Shown here piece after piece: positions 23,336 to 34,450 of a DNA stretch of 64,000 nt (the stretch's first letter is position 1; every line of letters begins with the position of its first letter). Source of the stretch: Triglochin maritima (lineage: Eukaryota > Streptophyta > Magnoliopsida > Alismatales > Juncaginaceae); contig OY821784.1 of assembly GCA_963682175.1 (NCBI GenBank), positions 34,019,621 through 34,083,620 of the forward strand, in the 5' to 3' direction. The notes below the pieces were generated by a model that saw nothing but the letters and a program-made list of their open reading frames with translations, did no database searches and was not told the origin of the DNA. Made by a program: the position numbers and the translations under genes.

Positions 23336-24503
23336 AAGAGACTACATACATCGATACATAAATACCGTCGTGTTAATTTCCATTTCATAGATTTGCCATT
23401 GTAATGTGACTTATATCCATAGCACTTCCATTATGCTCATAGAAAGATCTTTCCGGTCGGTTAAATAACAATATCAGTTGGCAACCTGCCAACATCTACA
23501 TTGGAAATCTTTTGTAACGTCCCGAAACAGCTGAAGAAAATTTTCAGATTTAAAACATAAACATACGACCGTCAACGGTCAACAAGGGCACGTTACTGGA
23601 AAAGTCAACTGAATACATATAGATAAAATATCTCGACGTGGAAGTCATAGTACATAGTGTCAAAAGAACGATTACATGTCTAATACATAACTACTGTAAT
23701 CACTACCTGTACAAAAAGCTAAGAAGACAGGACCCGATCCCGGAGGTACTCCCATCGGTCACCACCAACCTACGTCTGCCTGCTCCCTGAAAATGAAACA
23801 TGAAATCTACCTGATTTCCCGAAAGGAACCCCGTATGCCAACATCTCCTAACATATACAAAAATACAGATGAAAATGCCAAAGATGCTCATGCAATGCAA
23901 ATCCGCCTCGGGCCCACTGACTGCCTCCGCTCTCCTACACAAGGAAAGTGCATCCCCTCCCTACACAAGGAAGAAGGCGTCTCTCGGTCGCACAGGCACA
24001 AGTGACCTCGCTCTCCGACACACGGAAAGTGCAACCCCTCCCTACACAAGGAAGAAGGCATCTCCCACCCACACAGGCATGGAAGGCATCCCTCTGCCGC
24101 ACAGGCTCAAGGGGTCCAACTGAAATACGCTCTCGTCGAAGGTGAAATCCGTAGCTCCGAGGTCCGGTGAACGACCGTGGGCTCGGCAGCCGGTAGTCGC
24201 CTATGCTCGACGTCTCGCGTGTGGATAAATCCACCAAAGAGTAATTCGACCTACCAGTCGAACAAGGTCAAATCTAGCGGTCGACCGTTTGGAAGGTCTA
24301 CGTTATACGTTTTATATACATATATATCCTCTCGGTCGAACCAGGGTCCGTTCAACCGATAAGAAAGCCTGCCTGAATCCTGCCCACTGTATTCGATCGA
24401 CCGAAACTCTTCCGGTCGACCGGATCAACAAGCACTTCACTGTAGGAAAACTGCACGCGGTCGGTCGACCGGATCACAACGAGCGGTCGACCATTTAGAT
24501 GGT

Positions 24504-25679
24504 TGATGCATTGCATACATTGCATCATATGTCTTTCATTTAGATTACTTTTATATCAATAAATGCTACTAAGGTATGTGTTTAGTCGTATTTACAGAAT
24601 ACAGGGACCTGGATGCAAATTACCCACATTCCGAGCATAAACGCGTGCAAAAGATTCATTTCTATCATAAAGACCGAGTTCAAGTTTATCGGGTTCCAAA
24701 TGGAAATGCATCCAAGCATAAAAGCATTCAAGGAGCTAATCACAAAAAGGTCAAGGGCTTAATTGCAAAATGCCAAGGACCTGATTGCAAAAGAAAAGGA
24801 TCAAGTTATTTTGTTGGAAAAGTCAAAAGAAAAGTCAAAAATAAATCCCCAACAATGGAAGGAATAATCCGGAGTTCAAGACAATGGAAAGAATCATCCA
24901 GACGCGTAAATAAAGATCAAATCATACCATAAACACATGACCAAAATCCGGACCCGAGCAGACCTGATTGTGCGGCGTTTTCGCCGCACAACACCTTCAA
25001 TATGCGGCGTTTCCGCCGCCCAGTCATTGATCTGTGTGCCCGATTTTTGTCCAGTGTCGGGTCGACGCGTGTACTATCCTTTTATGTATTGGTATCCCCT
25101 GTATCGGCTATAAATAGCCCTGTAGGACGAATGTAACACATCTTTGAACCTTTGGTCTTGGATCATTAGTAATAAAATTCTGTTCTTTTAATTCTTGTTT
25201 TTATTTTATTTTAATGTCTCTAGGATCCCCTCTTCTTCCTCCCTCCATGAGTTTCTAACTCTTTCCAAAGGGTGGAGGTGATGGAATTAGGGGTAGAGAA
25301 GATGAATGCATGTTATTGTTTTAAGTTCGTGATTAGTATATTTTGATTACTTGAGTTTATGTTAAATCATTTATCTTGTAATGCTTCATAACTAACATGA
25401 TTTATTTCAAGTTTCTCCATTCTCCAATCTAAACCTAAATCTAAACCTCCACCCAACGGATTCCTCTTCTTATTTCTTGTTTTAGTTCTAATTGCTTTTG
25501 TTTCTTGCTTTAGATAATAAAAACCAAAAATCTCAAAAACCCAATTTATTCTTCTCTCCTTCTTCCTCTTAATCGAAAATAACATTAACAACGAAATCTC
25601 TCCCTCCTTGTGTTCGACCCGTACTTGCCACGTCTTCATAGACGCCGTGCACTTGCGGTATAAATAAAATTTCTCATCA
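24504..25679 (+). repeat. 5' LTR of element A
   Basis: It begins TGATGCATTG and ends CTCATCA. U3 contains repeated GGACCT-type boxes. A perfect 10-bp stem TTGTGCGGCG/CGCCGCACAA with a TTTT loop (24968-24991) is followed by a second GCGGCG/CGCCGC hairpin near 25003-25018. TATAAATA is at 25109-25116, about 30 bp upstream of the likely start of R. AATAAAA motifs near 25169 and 25661 are candidate polyadenylation signals. A 118-codon open frame at 24576-24932 is present in both LTRs but has no recognisable domain and lies in U3. Confidence 0.93.
25109..25116 (+). promoter_or_regulatory. TATA box of the element A 5' LTR
   Basis: TATAAATA within GGCTATAAATAGCC, a perfect fit to plant core promoters. 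The same box is at 30347-30354 in the 3' LTR. Confidence 0.8.
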
Positions 25680-25685
25680 AGTTTT

Positions 25686-25703
25686 TGGCGCCGTTGCCGG
25701 GGA
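25686..25703 (+). promoter_or_regulatory. tRNA-Asp primer binding site of element A
   Basis: TGGCGCCGTTGCCGGGGA, complementary to the 3' end of plant tRNA-Asp, six bases after the LTR. This primer is typical of Athila and relatives. Confidence 0.9.
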
Positions 25704-25799
25704 GGCGACGCAGATTTTGTTTATTTTTGTGTTTTCGATTTTATTCTGTTTATCTTGTGCGCGATCTAAGTATTTGGATTTGTGTTTCAGGAGACAACA

Positions 25800-25995
25800 G
25801 AGTGCGCGGCGAAATCCGAGCACATTTGGAGCTAAACGAGCGGCGAAATCGCCGCACCTATTGAGCAATTTGCGGCGAATCCGCCGCACACCTGAAGCTT
25901 CTGGGCTTCAACTTCTTCGGGGACGCAACTCATCTCTGGGTGGACGCGTAGAGCTACTGAAATTTCGAGAGCGGGCGGCGAACCCGACTGAGCAT
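25800..25995 (+). repeat. GCGGCGAA leader repeats and hairpins in element A
   Basis: Four GCGGCGAA-type boxes lie in about 190 bp after the primer site. Two of them form hairpins: GCGGCG-AAAT-CGCCGC at about 25840 and TGCGGCG-AATC-CGCCGCA at about 25871. They echo the GCGGCG/CGCCGC hairpins of the LTR. Confidence 0.75.
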
Positions 25996-26965
25996 TGCAT
26001 AGGTAACCTTTGTTGCCTCTTTTCCTCGTAATTTCTATTTTCAAAAAAAATTTCCTTTTATTAGAATTGCACGTGTTAGGGCAAAAATTCCATAATTGGC
26101 AATAATTCAACTCTGACCTAAAATTGGCAAGATTAGAAAGACCTTAGTGCATGCATCATATAATGTTTTGTTTGCATTACTCTTGCTAAATTATTGCAAA
26201 TTATTTTTGTTGAAGAGTGCTGGAGGCAAGGTACGTATCGCAGTTTTTATCGATTGCATTAAGCATATAATTTAGTTGCATACAACCTTGCAATTGCCCC
26301 CATTAAAAAGACCATTGTTTGACTATCTTTGCTAGATCTAAGTTAAACTACTTTAAGGGCAACTCCGTAGGAAAAGATACGGTGAGGATTTCATCACCCT
26401 CCCGTGGCCCACAAACCACAATCCTAAAGTGTCACCTAAGCCTAAATTTAAAATCAATTAGACTTTGGCCCCTAAGGACTCGGACTCAATTAAGGAGGAG
26501 ATTGGTTTGACTTGCTATGACCTGAAGTTAATTGAATTCAATTTGGTGTCTAGAAAGTGTTTTTGTGTTGACGAAAGTCTTCCAAGTGACGTGGTTGTCT
26601 AATTGGCACCGACTCTGTCGGAAACGCCCCCACTAGCTATACACTAACTGGCCAACTTGGTTTGATTGGTGAGGGAGGTGAATCAAGCAAATCAATTCGA
26701 CTCAACCAGTTAGGAGTCGTCTAGATCTAAGTGACACTAGGTCTAGGATTGTTTGAACCGTGCTTTCTTAGGAAACCTCTGACCGACCCTCTTATCTATC
26801 TTTAGAGTTAAGTTTCCCTTCTCCTCTGAGTCATCTTCTTCTCACCTACTTATACGTTCTAGTCCCCTCCCCTTTACATTCTCTATTAGCATTTTAGGGT
26901 CGAGTCGAGAACTTGTGCTTGCTTAGCCTCATGAGGGTAAGAGTACTTGACTCAAGAGTGTTGTG

Positions 26966-28438
26966 ATGGATGGTTACATGAGCAACCATTCATATCATTG
27001 TTGGGACCAGGACAATGCTTCCTGGTATTCTAAAACCATGCAACATGGGGTGGCTCAGACCAACACCCCATATGGGTGGGACAATCCTAATTGTATGACT
27101 GAGCAATCTTCATATTGGGGTAACATGAGAGAGGAACCGACTGCTAGACCACAATCTAGTTATATCGGATCATATGCTGGTCAACAAACTGAGAATTTAC
27201 AACAAGCTTTTGCCTCTTTTATGAGTAGGACAGACAATATGAGTGCACCGGTGGCTCCAGTAGCCGTACCATGCGACTGTTGTGGGTTGAGTGGTCATGT
27301 TATCGGGGAATGCCCTTATGTTCCCCCAGAGCCTGAGTATGAGCATACTTTTTCCCAAAACGCTCAAAATGACTATTACGCATCCGCGTACAACCCGAGA
27401 GTGATGGATTCGTGGAGAAACAATTCCTATCCAAATTCTTATACTTCATTTTCACCTCAGTATCCTTCCCCCGAATACCCAGAAGTCTACCCACTCCCCA
27501 CGTCAAATCATTATTCTCAGCCCAACAACACCCAATCCCATAATTTCACAAGCTCAAACTTGGACCTCATAGCTGATCACGTACCTAATTCCTTGGAACA
27601 AACTTTCCTTACGTACATGGAATCCACTCAACGATCCGTACAAAATATAACATCGCATTTGAGTCAAATGATACAACAATTAGGTGAACGTAAGGAGAGT
27701 AACTTTTCGTGTCAACATAAGGATCCACCTTTTGATATCGAACCACCACCACATCCACAAATTCAAAGCACAATCTGTCAAAGCCAAACTCCTAGTCAGT
27801 CTGAAGGACTTGGGGTTTCAATTCACGATCACTTAGTGGAGGATTCGATACACATTGACCAATTTCATCATGAGTCGGCCCAGGATTGTGCCTTATCTTC
27901 GTGCCCCGTGGCCCTTGAGCCACATGATCTTCATGTTGTGCCTCTTAAGGACTCACTTCCGGTGGAGCAAGAGCTCCCTAGCACCCTCAATTTCAAACAA
28001 CCTGATGAGAGTTTGCCTCTCACTATCGTTCTTGATCATCTTGGAAATGATGGAACATCAAACGACTACAGTGCTCATGAGGGTATTAGGAGTTCCTTGG
28101 AGGATACCTTGGGTATGAGACCCATTTTATGTTTACCCGGTGAGTCGGACTTGCCTAACGAGGCTCCTGACCTCGTTCCGACGCACCAGCCAGTTGGTTG
28201 GAGAGTTTGGATTGACGATCATAACTTCAGTACCGCAACGGAAGAAACTCTTCTTCCGTTGCTCCCTATTTCCCAAACTCTCGAGAGGTTCAAGTTCTTT
28301 CAGTTTGATCCTTTGTGTGAGACGCTTTTGCGTCCAATTCATGAACCTCTCATTTCTTCTTGTGCTCTTTGTGAAGGGGGCCCACGCATGAATATTCTGA
28401 CCCCGCGTGGTGTCATGTTCCCTTTTCAGGTGCACTGA
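26966..28438 (+). CDS. gag-like zinc-knuckle protein of element A (490 aa, intact)
   Basis: A single uninterrupted ORF. ATG 26966 is chosen because homology to element B starts there (MDGYM). One CCHC zinc knuckle, C103-x2-C106-x4-H111-x4-C116, is followed by a Tyr/Pro/Ser/Asn-rich region (about 120-210). A helical segment with QMIQQL (about 225-250) and an acidic, proline-containing C-terminus end in PFQVH. The knuckle, the YASAYNPRVMDSW segment and the helical segment match the post-capsid part of the gag of the 33-kb Athila-type element. The capsid domain before the knuckle appears missing. The last 200 residues have no counterpart I recognise. The likely role is RNA binding in a non-autonomous retroelement; that is inference. 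There are no membrane segments or signal peptide. Confidence 0.85.
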   Translation: MDGYMSNHSYHCWDQDNASWYSKTMQHGVAQTNTPYGWDNPNCMTEQSSYWGNMREEPTARPQSSYIGSYAGQQTENLQQAFASFMSRTDNMSAPVAPVAVPCDCCGLSGHVIGECPYVPPEPEYEHTFSQNAQNDYYASAYNPRVMDSWRNNSYPNSYTSFSPQYPSPEYPEVYPLPTSNHYSQPNNTQSHNFTSSNLDLIADHVPNSLEQTFLTYMESTQRSVQNITSHLSQMIQQLGERKESNFSCQHKDPPFDIEPPPHPQIQSTICQSQTPSQSEGLGVSIHDHLVEDSIHIDQFHHESAQDCALSSCPVALEPHDLHVVPLKDSLPVEQELPSTLNFKQPDESLPLTIVLDHLGNDGTSNDYSAHEGIRSSLEDTLGMRPILCLPGESDLPNEAPDLVPTHQPVGWRVWIDDHNFSTATEETLLPLLPISQTLERFKFFQFDPLCETLLRPIHEPLISSCALCEGGPRMNILTPRGVMFPFQVH

Positions 28439-29567
28439 CCCACTCTTGAGGTTTCCATTTGATGTCTCTTGACAAATGAAGATGGGAACTTATGTTTGTA
28501 CATAGTTATATATGTATAACAATAAGTAAAAAAAAAAAAAATCTGTTGTATTTATCCCTTCTTTAGCATCTCACAGGTTTTTGAGGGAATGCGGGTTTTT
28601 GTCCATCAACAGAGCCATGAACTTTCCTTTGTACTTCACGTTGGTGAGATCTTTCCTTTTTCATGCATAAATCCATGTACTATCTTGCTCGCATACATTG
28701 AGGACAATGCATGATTTAGGTGTGGGGGGTGTCTATCTATATATATTTCTGTTTAAAAAAAATTAAAAAAAAAAATCATCAATGTTTCATGACATAGCTT
28801 AAGATTGAACTGCTAAAACCCGTGTACAAATTGTATTGAGTTTTTGTTCCTTATTATATAGTTCTGCTTGTAGAATTTGTGACATAAATCTAAGTTCCAA
28901 AGAAATAACCCATTGCCCTTTAAAGACATGTATGCACTTAAATTGGATGAATCAAATCTTTGAAGTGGTTGATAAAAAGCAGAGGTTGAGGAAAATATAC
29001 CGGGAAGTGTGGACTTCTAATAGCAATTAAGCCTTGAGGAAAATAAAAGTAAAAAAATAAATAAATAAATAAAAATAAAAAAATAAAGTGAGGAAAACAC
29101 ATTTTGCAAAATGATTACAAAAGCCCAAGCCTTCGAGTCACTGGTCCGTAGGGGTATCTTGAAACCTGGTAACTTGAGTCTTCCAGCTCGGGATTATCGA
29201 CCAAACTCGCTACACGAATGCAAAAAGGGTATAAGTGTCAAAAAGGAAAAACAAATGTGTTGAATCACGGAAAAGAAAAAAAAATACTTTAAGATACTCA
29301 AGGCCCAAAGCTAAAAGAATGATCCATGCCATGGTTGATCCAAATGATACTTCACCACCAGAGGAGGCGTGCAAAATAATTTAAGTGATAACATGTTTAG
29401 AAGGGTTAGTGGTGTGAATGTTGGAGGAACAAAGACCAAGTCATATTTTTAATGAGTTAGAATTGTATAATGAGCATGCAAGAATTCTCAGTAAGATGTA
29501 TAAGGTTGAGGTAGAAATATTAAGAGCTATTAATGGAATGTTGAATTAAGACTTTGTGGGTATAGCT

Positions 29568-29680
29568 GCTGAAAACCCTCAGGAGACAACACTCCTCCCC
29601 CTTGGCAACAAGGAGGTTTAAAGGCTTGTTGCACATGCTAAGTGCAACCGTGATTCCTACGAAAGTGAGTTAGGATTTCC
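29568..29680 (+). ncRNA. conserved 3' noncoding block with hairpin, element A
   Basis: The 58 bp at 29623-29680 are identical to 40127-40184 in the decayed Athila-type element, and about 55 bp upstream are similar. It contains a perfect 7-bp stem GTTGCAC/GTGCAAC with loop ATGCTAA, and an upstream CCTCC/GGAGG pairing. It lies about 60 bp before the polypurine tract. It is probably a cis-acting RNA structure of the retroelement. Labelling it ncRNA is for lack of a better type. Confidence 0.65.
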
Positions 29681-29727
29681 CTGTTTTTATTTTTTATCTT
29701 CTGTTTGCTAGGGACTAGCAAAATCTA

Positions 29728-29741
29728 GGTATGGGGGTATT
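29728..29741 (+). promoter_or_regulatory. polypurine tract of element A
   Basis: GTATGGGGGTATT sits immediately before the 3' LTR start TG, in the expected place for plus-strand priming. Confidence 0.75.
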
Positions 29742-30917
29742 TGATGCATTGCATACATTGCATCATATGTCTTTCATTTAGATTACTTTTATATCAATAA
29801 ATGCTACTAAGGTATGTGTTTAGTCGTATTTACAGAATACAGGGACCTGGATGCAAATTACCCACATTCCGAGCATAAACGCGTGCAAAAGATTCATTTC
29901 TATCATAAAGACCGAGTTCAAGTTTATCGGGTTCCAAATGGAAATGCATCCAAGCATAAAAGCATTCAAGGAGCTAATCACAAAAAGGTCAAGGGCTTAA
30001 TTGCAAAATGCCAAGGACCTGATTGCAAAAGAAAAGGATCAAGTTATTTTGTTGGAAAAGTCAAAAGAAAAGTCAAAAATAAATCCCCAACAATGGAAGG
30101 AATAATCCGGAGTTCAAGACAATGGAAAGAATCATCCAGACGCGTAAATAAAGATCAAATCATACCATAAACACATGACCAAAATCCGGACCCGAGCAGA
30201 CCTGATTGTGCGGCGTTTTCGCCGCACAACACCTTCAATATGCGGCGTTTCCGCCGCCCAGTCATTGATCTGTGTGCCCGATTTTTGTCCAGTGTCGGGT
30301 CGACGCGTGTACTATCCTTTTATGTATTGGTATCCCCTGTATCGGCTATAAATAGCCCTGTAGGACGAATGTAACACATCTTTGAACCTTTGGTCTTGGA
30401 TCATTAGTAATAAAATTCTGTTCTTTTAATTCTTGTTTTTATTTTATTTTAATGTCTCTAGGATCCCCTCTTCTTCCTCCCTCCATGAGTTTCTAACTCT
30501 TTCCAAAGGGTGGAGGTGATGGAATTAGGGGTAGAGAAGATGAATGCATGTTATTGTTTTAAGTTCGTGATTAGTATATTTTGATTACTTGAGTTTATGT
30601 TAAATCATTTATCTTGTAATGCTTCATAACTAACATGATTTATTTCAAGTTTCTCCATTCTCCAATCTAAACCTAAATCTAAACCTCCACCCAACGGATT
30701 CCTCTTCTTATTTCTTGTTTTAGTTCTAATTGCTTTTGTTTCTTGCTTTAGATAATAAAAACCAAAAATCTCAAAAACCCAATTTATTCTTCTCTCCTTC
30801 TTCCTCTTAATCGAAAATAACATTAACAACGAAATCTCTCCCTCCTTGTGTTCGACCCGTACTTGCCACGTCTTCATAGACGCCGTGCACTTGCGGTATA
30901 AATAAAATTTCTCATCA
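29742..30917 (+). repeat. 3' LTR of element A
   Basis: Same length (1176 bp) and, in all blocks compared, same sequence as 24504-25679. The offset is a constant 5238 bp, and the two 118-codon U3 frames give identical translations. Confidence 0.95.
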
Positions 30918-31759
30918 ATGGTCAACACTTTTGACCGACTTTGCGCAGTTCGGTCGACCGAGACACACACTCGGTCGGCCGAAGGTCTGTCTAACCTATC
31001 TACTGGGATTCGGTCGACCGAAAGAAAACCACCGGTCGACCGGCTAATATAACCCTTAGATTCCCGCTAAAATTTGGCATAAACGGTTGACCGTCACACA
31101 GACGTCGTTCGACCGTTTTCGGGCAGTAAGTTATTATTTACAATTATCGGTCGACCGACCCAACTACCGGTCGACCGAACTATACATTTTCCCTCTGGAC
31201 AGACATCATTTAGACGTGGTTCGGTCGACCGAACTCTCAATCGGTCGACTGAACAGAGCGTCTTCAACCTCTGTCCAGTCGGGTTTTCACTGGAGAAACG
31301 GAAAACCAACGCCGCCTCCTACACTCCCACACCTCTTGGGGAGTTACTATGAAGACTTGGCATACCTTTCAAGACGACGAAGACCCGCCGGAGCCTCGCT
31401 CGCGCAACGCCGTCTCCGGAAACCTCCTCACGTGCTAACCTCCGCACCTCCGCACGCTCCTTCCTCGTGCGCGCCTCCACCACGCCGCCGGAGATCCTCT
31501 CCTCCTTCTGGTCGCCGGAACAAGGGAAGAAAATGAGGGAGTGGTGAGTGGGGAAGAAAATGGAGAGAAAAGAAGAAGAAAGAGATGGGTTAGGTGGTTT
31601 TTAAACCAAAAACCCCACACCTACCCTACACCCTAACCATACCTCCCTCCATACCCACATCACCTCACCTTACCTCCAACCATACTTCCCTCTCTCCTCC
31701 AAGTCAAACCTCCACCCCATACCTCTCTCTCTCTCACTAGGTTAGGTCTTTACATCTTT

Positions 31760-32899
31760 ACTACCCTGCAACAACTGTTTCACAAATGGATTGTTTACGT
31801 CCAAACATTTTATATTTCTTCTTCTCCTTCTTCTTCTTCTTCAACTTGTAGTCTCTTTAATTTGTTGGGGGAAGAGTCTACTTATACTACTCGATTTCTG
31901 AAACAGATTAGTGTCCCCATCGACGTTACACTTTATTGTTTGCTAAAGTCTTCTATATTGAGTCCAGGGAAATCATATCTTAACGACCAAAGATCCAGAA
32001 CCCACGACACAAAATATGTTCTGATAGTGATTTAGGCGCACATATATAGCCGAACAGACACACAGCTAACAATGACATTCACGGATTAAGTTTCATCTTA
32101 AAAGACAATTGAAAGATACAGATTAATATCCCATCACCATTAATTAGCGAGGTGTTGGGTGGAAAGGGGAACGTGCAAGGCAAAGCAAACCAATTAAAGT
32201 TATGAATAAAATACTTGTATTCAGGGTTTTTAGCTATTCCAATAGTGGAGTCGGCGTTCATTGGAGCCAATAGTCCTTGTTTTTCTTTTATTAATTAAAC
32301 ACATACAGAAGAAGTCAATGCATGTTAATCCATCAAGAAGATGCCTTATAAGATCACAAAACTAGATATGGAGCGTTCTTCTTTGGCGAGGGTGATCACA
32401 CTTGAGGCTTAGCTGGATCTTATACTTATGCTGACACAATAAAGCCATCTTATATGGTAAACAAATGTTTGTTTATGTTAGTAAACTTCCCATCAACATT
32501 TTCCTCGAAGATCATTACAAAAAACATGAACAACTACCACAATCCTGTCGATTTCGTACTGGTGTAAAATCAGAGAATGGAGTTGTTTCCTTTATCGATT
32601 GCGTTTACTTCTGATTACAGACATCTTCCAGTTATTGGACCACAACGATCCAGAGCAGAATAGAGATTAGATTAGATTAGATTATAATCAATAATTAATT
32701 ACGTAATCCAACAACCAACAAGATGGCATCAAGTTGTGGCGTCTTTGTCAGATTGTCTACGAGGGTCTTCACATTCCATCCCGAACGCTCCTTGAGTCCA
32801 TGTGTCAAAGATAGTTCTTAGGAAATGATGAAAGTGAGGCATGAGCTTTCCTAGAAGACCTCGCAGAGAAAACCATAAAGTGGGAGAGTGTAAGGGAAC
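31760..32899. other. intergenic DNA between T3 and the old Athila-type element
   Basis: No gene is recognised. It contains CTTCTT-rich sequence at 31815-31845 and a short (AGATT)n run at 32664-32690. The 5' LTR and primer site expected for the downstream element are absent, so its left edge is a truncation lying somewhere around 32.7-32.95 kb. Confidence 0.45.
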
Positions 32900-32943
32900 C
32901 ACCAACATCATCTAGCATAGGAGCGAGGATCGCAAACGCAAAC

Positions 32944-34039
32944 TTGACTAGATCGGGTGCCGCATTTGCTGTCGATATCACTACGGCCACCAAGAGACGC
33001 ATGACAGCCTTAATGCGCCGTATGGATTTGATTGAGCTCCAAAACCAACAAGGTATGTCTCATGTGTCTGCATCTGGTCCAGTTCCTTGTTATTTGTGTG
33101 GTAGGATAGGTCATGTAAGAGGCGAGTGTGCATCCATTCATCCTGAGATGGAACATGTCAATGTCATCTATGATAGATCCAGGAATGACCCATACTCATC
33201 ATCATATAATCCCGGATGGATGAACCATCCTGACTTTTTATGGAACCAAAATAATACCCAGGGTGGTCTTTCAAACTTCTCTAGACCACCTAACATACTA
33301 CACCAACTTCTCATGCATTCACAATCTTTTCCGCCACCCCAAGCCCAGATCACCAAGCCACCAGGTTTCCCAAATTCTAACAACATGGAAACTCATTTTA
33401 ATTCGCTTGAAAACTTGACTCGTGGACTTCAGAGCTCAGTAAAAAACTTTATGTCATCCACAAGTCAAGTTCTCACTTCGAATCAACAGACCATCAAATC
33501 TCTCGAACTTCAGATGGGCCAACTCGCTCAGTCTGTGCATGAGAGGGAGAGAGAGACTCTGCCTAGCCAACCTTTGGCTAACCACCGTGCTCAACATCAC
33601 TCGAACATGCAAAATACAAGTTCAAGACCGCAGGGGGCAAGTGAACTGTGTGGAAGAACCTGTGGACCATGTCAATGTCATTGTGACCCTGAGAAATGGG
33701 AAGCAGGTCAACAACCACGTTTCCTTGCCACTAAATCCATCTATGCAGCCCCTTTGTGGGAAAGATAGTGAGGAAAAGGCCGAGGGTGAGGGTAATACAT
33801 CAACGCCTCTTTCTCATGCACCGCAAAAAACCTACCTGGCAAAAGCTCCATATCCTAGTAAGTTAACTAAGAAACATAGTGACAGTGTTGACAAAATGCT
33901 GGAGATATTCAAGAAAGTGAATGTCAACATTCCCTTGTTAGACATGATTCAACAAATACCTTCCTATGCAAAATTCCTGAAGGATCTCTATAGAGGAAAA
34001 GCAACGTCCCTAGCAAAGCCTTTTTGGCGGCTAATGTGA
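32944..34039 (+). pseudogene. gag C-terminal region of the Athila-type element
   Basis: Two overlapping frames (to 33768, then 33539-34039), with a frameshift near 33.6 kb. The first holds a CCHC knuckle, CYLCGRIGHVRGEC, then SSSYNPGW and a helical LELQMGQLAQSV segment. The second holds the conserved Athila pre-protease region (TYLAKAPYPSKL, NIPLLDMIQQIPSYAKFLKDL). There is no ATG start; the capsid is truncated away. Confidence 0.85.
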
Positions 34040-34109
34040 GCTCTATCATTTTGAACCCAACGTATGTCAAATTGAAGGACTCAGGTAGTCCAACGATTTA
34101 ATGTGTCAT

Positions 34110-34450
34110 TGGGGACTCTCGCATTAATAATGTCTTGCTAGATCTAGGGTCGACGGTTAACCTTTTACCAGTATCAACGATTAAGCCTAGGCGAGCTCAA
34201 GCCTACGAAAAAACCTTTAAAGTTGGCTGATCGTTCGATCAGGTCATCGAAGATGTCTCAATCAAGGTTGGTGATTTCATATTTCCTGTTGACTTCGTCG
34301 TCCTTGAAACTGAACTAGTCAAGACTACCCACTCTCAGATTCCATTGATTTTGGGTAAACCATTTCTGGTGACGTCAAATGCCTTAATCAATTGTCGAAC
34401 TGGACTCATGAAATTGTCATTCGGGAACTTGACCGACATTCCATGTGTTC
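34110..34450 (+). pseudogene. retroelement aspartic protease (degenerate)
   Basis: Reading through stops, the translation includes VLLDLGSTVNLLPVS, the Athila form of the active-site loop (DLG instead of DTG/DSG), then VGDFIFPVDFVVLE and IPLILGKPFL, the flap-to-C-terminal motifs. An in-frame stop (about 34229) and another (about 34460) break it. Confidence 0.8.

Larger units (their letters stand above)
24504..30917 (+). mobile_element. element A: gag-only Athila-like LTR retrotransposon, complete, TSD ATGGT
   Basis: A 6414-bp element with two 1176-bp LTRs (24504-25679 and 29742-30917), which appear identical base for base in every block compared. An exact ATGGT duplication flanks it (24499-24503 and 30918-30922). 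It has a tRNA-Asp primer site, a polypurine tract and one intact ORF (26966-28438). No protease, RT, RNase H or integrase is recognisable in the 4-kb internal region, so it must be mobilised in trans. Identical LTRs imply very recent insertion. It sits inside the T3 LTR. A shared primer site, shared 3' noncoding blocks and an ORF homologous to Athila-type gag tie it to the decayed 33-41 kb element and to element B. Confidence 0.93.
23513..31754 (-). mobile_element. solo LTR of family T, copy T3, split by element A, TSD TCTTT
   Basis: It starts TGTAACGTCCCG at 23513 and ends TTTACA at 31754 with an exact TCTTT duplication (23508-23512 and 31755-31759). T3 arms are 23513-24503 and 30923-31754, about 1.8 kb in total. 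The left arm keeps the CCCGTATGCCAAC box, and both arms carry GGTCGACCG palindromes (for example near 24280-24490 and 30950-31250). 23935-24140 contains an internal direct repeat (CTACACAAGGAAGAAGGC twice, plus diverged CACACAGGCA units). T3 therefore pre-dates the insertion of A. Confidence 0.9.

Noticed and set aside
24576..24932. 118-codon ORF in the U3 of element A, present twice
   Set aside because: It recurs only because the LTRs are identical. There is no domain, it is Lys/Ser/Gln-rich by composition, and it lies upstream of the TATA box. Not called as a gene.
27300..28435. Reverse and alternate-frame ORFs over the element A gag
   Set aside because: The same shadows recur over the element B gag and follow from conservation of the forward frame.
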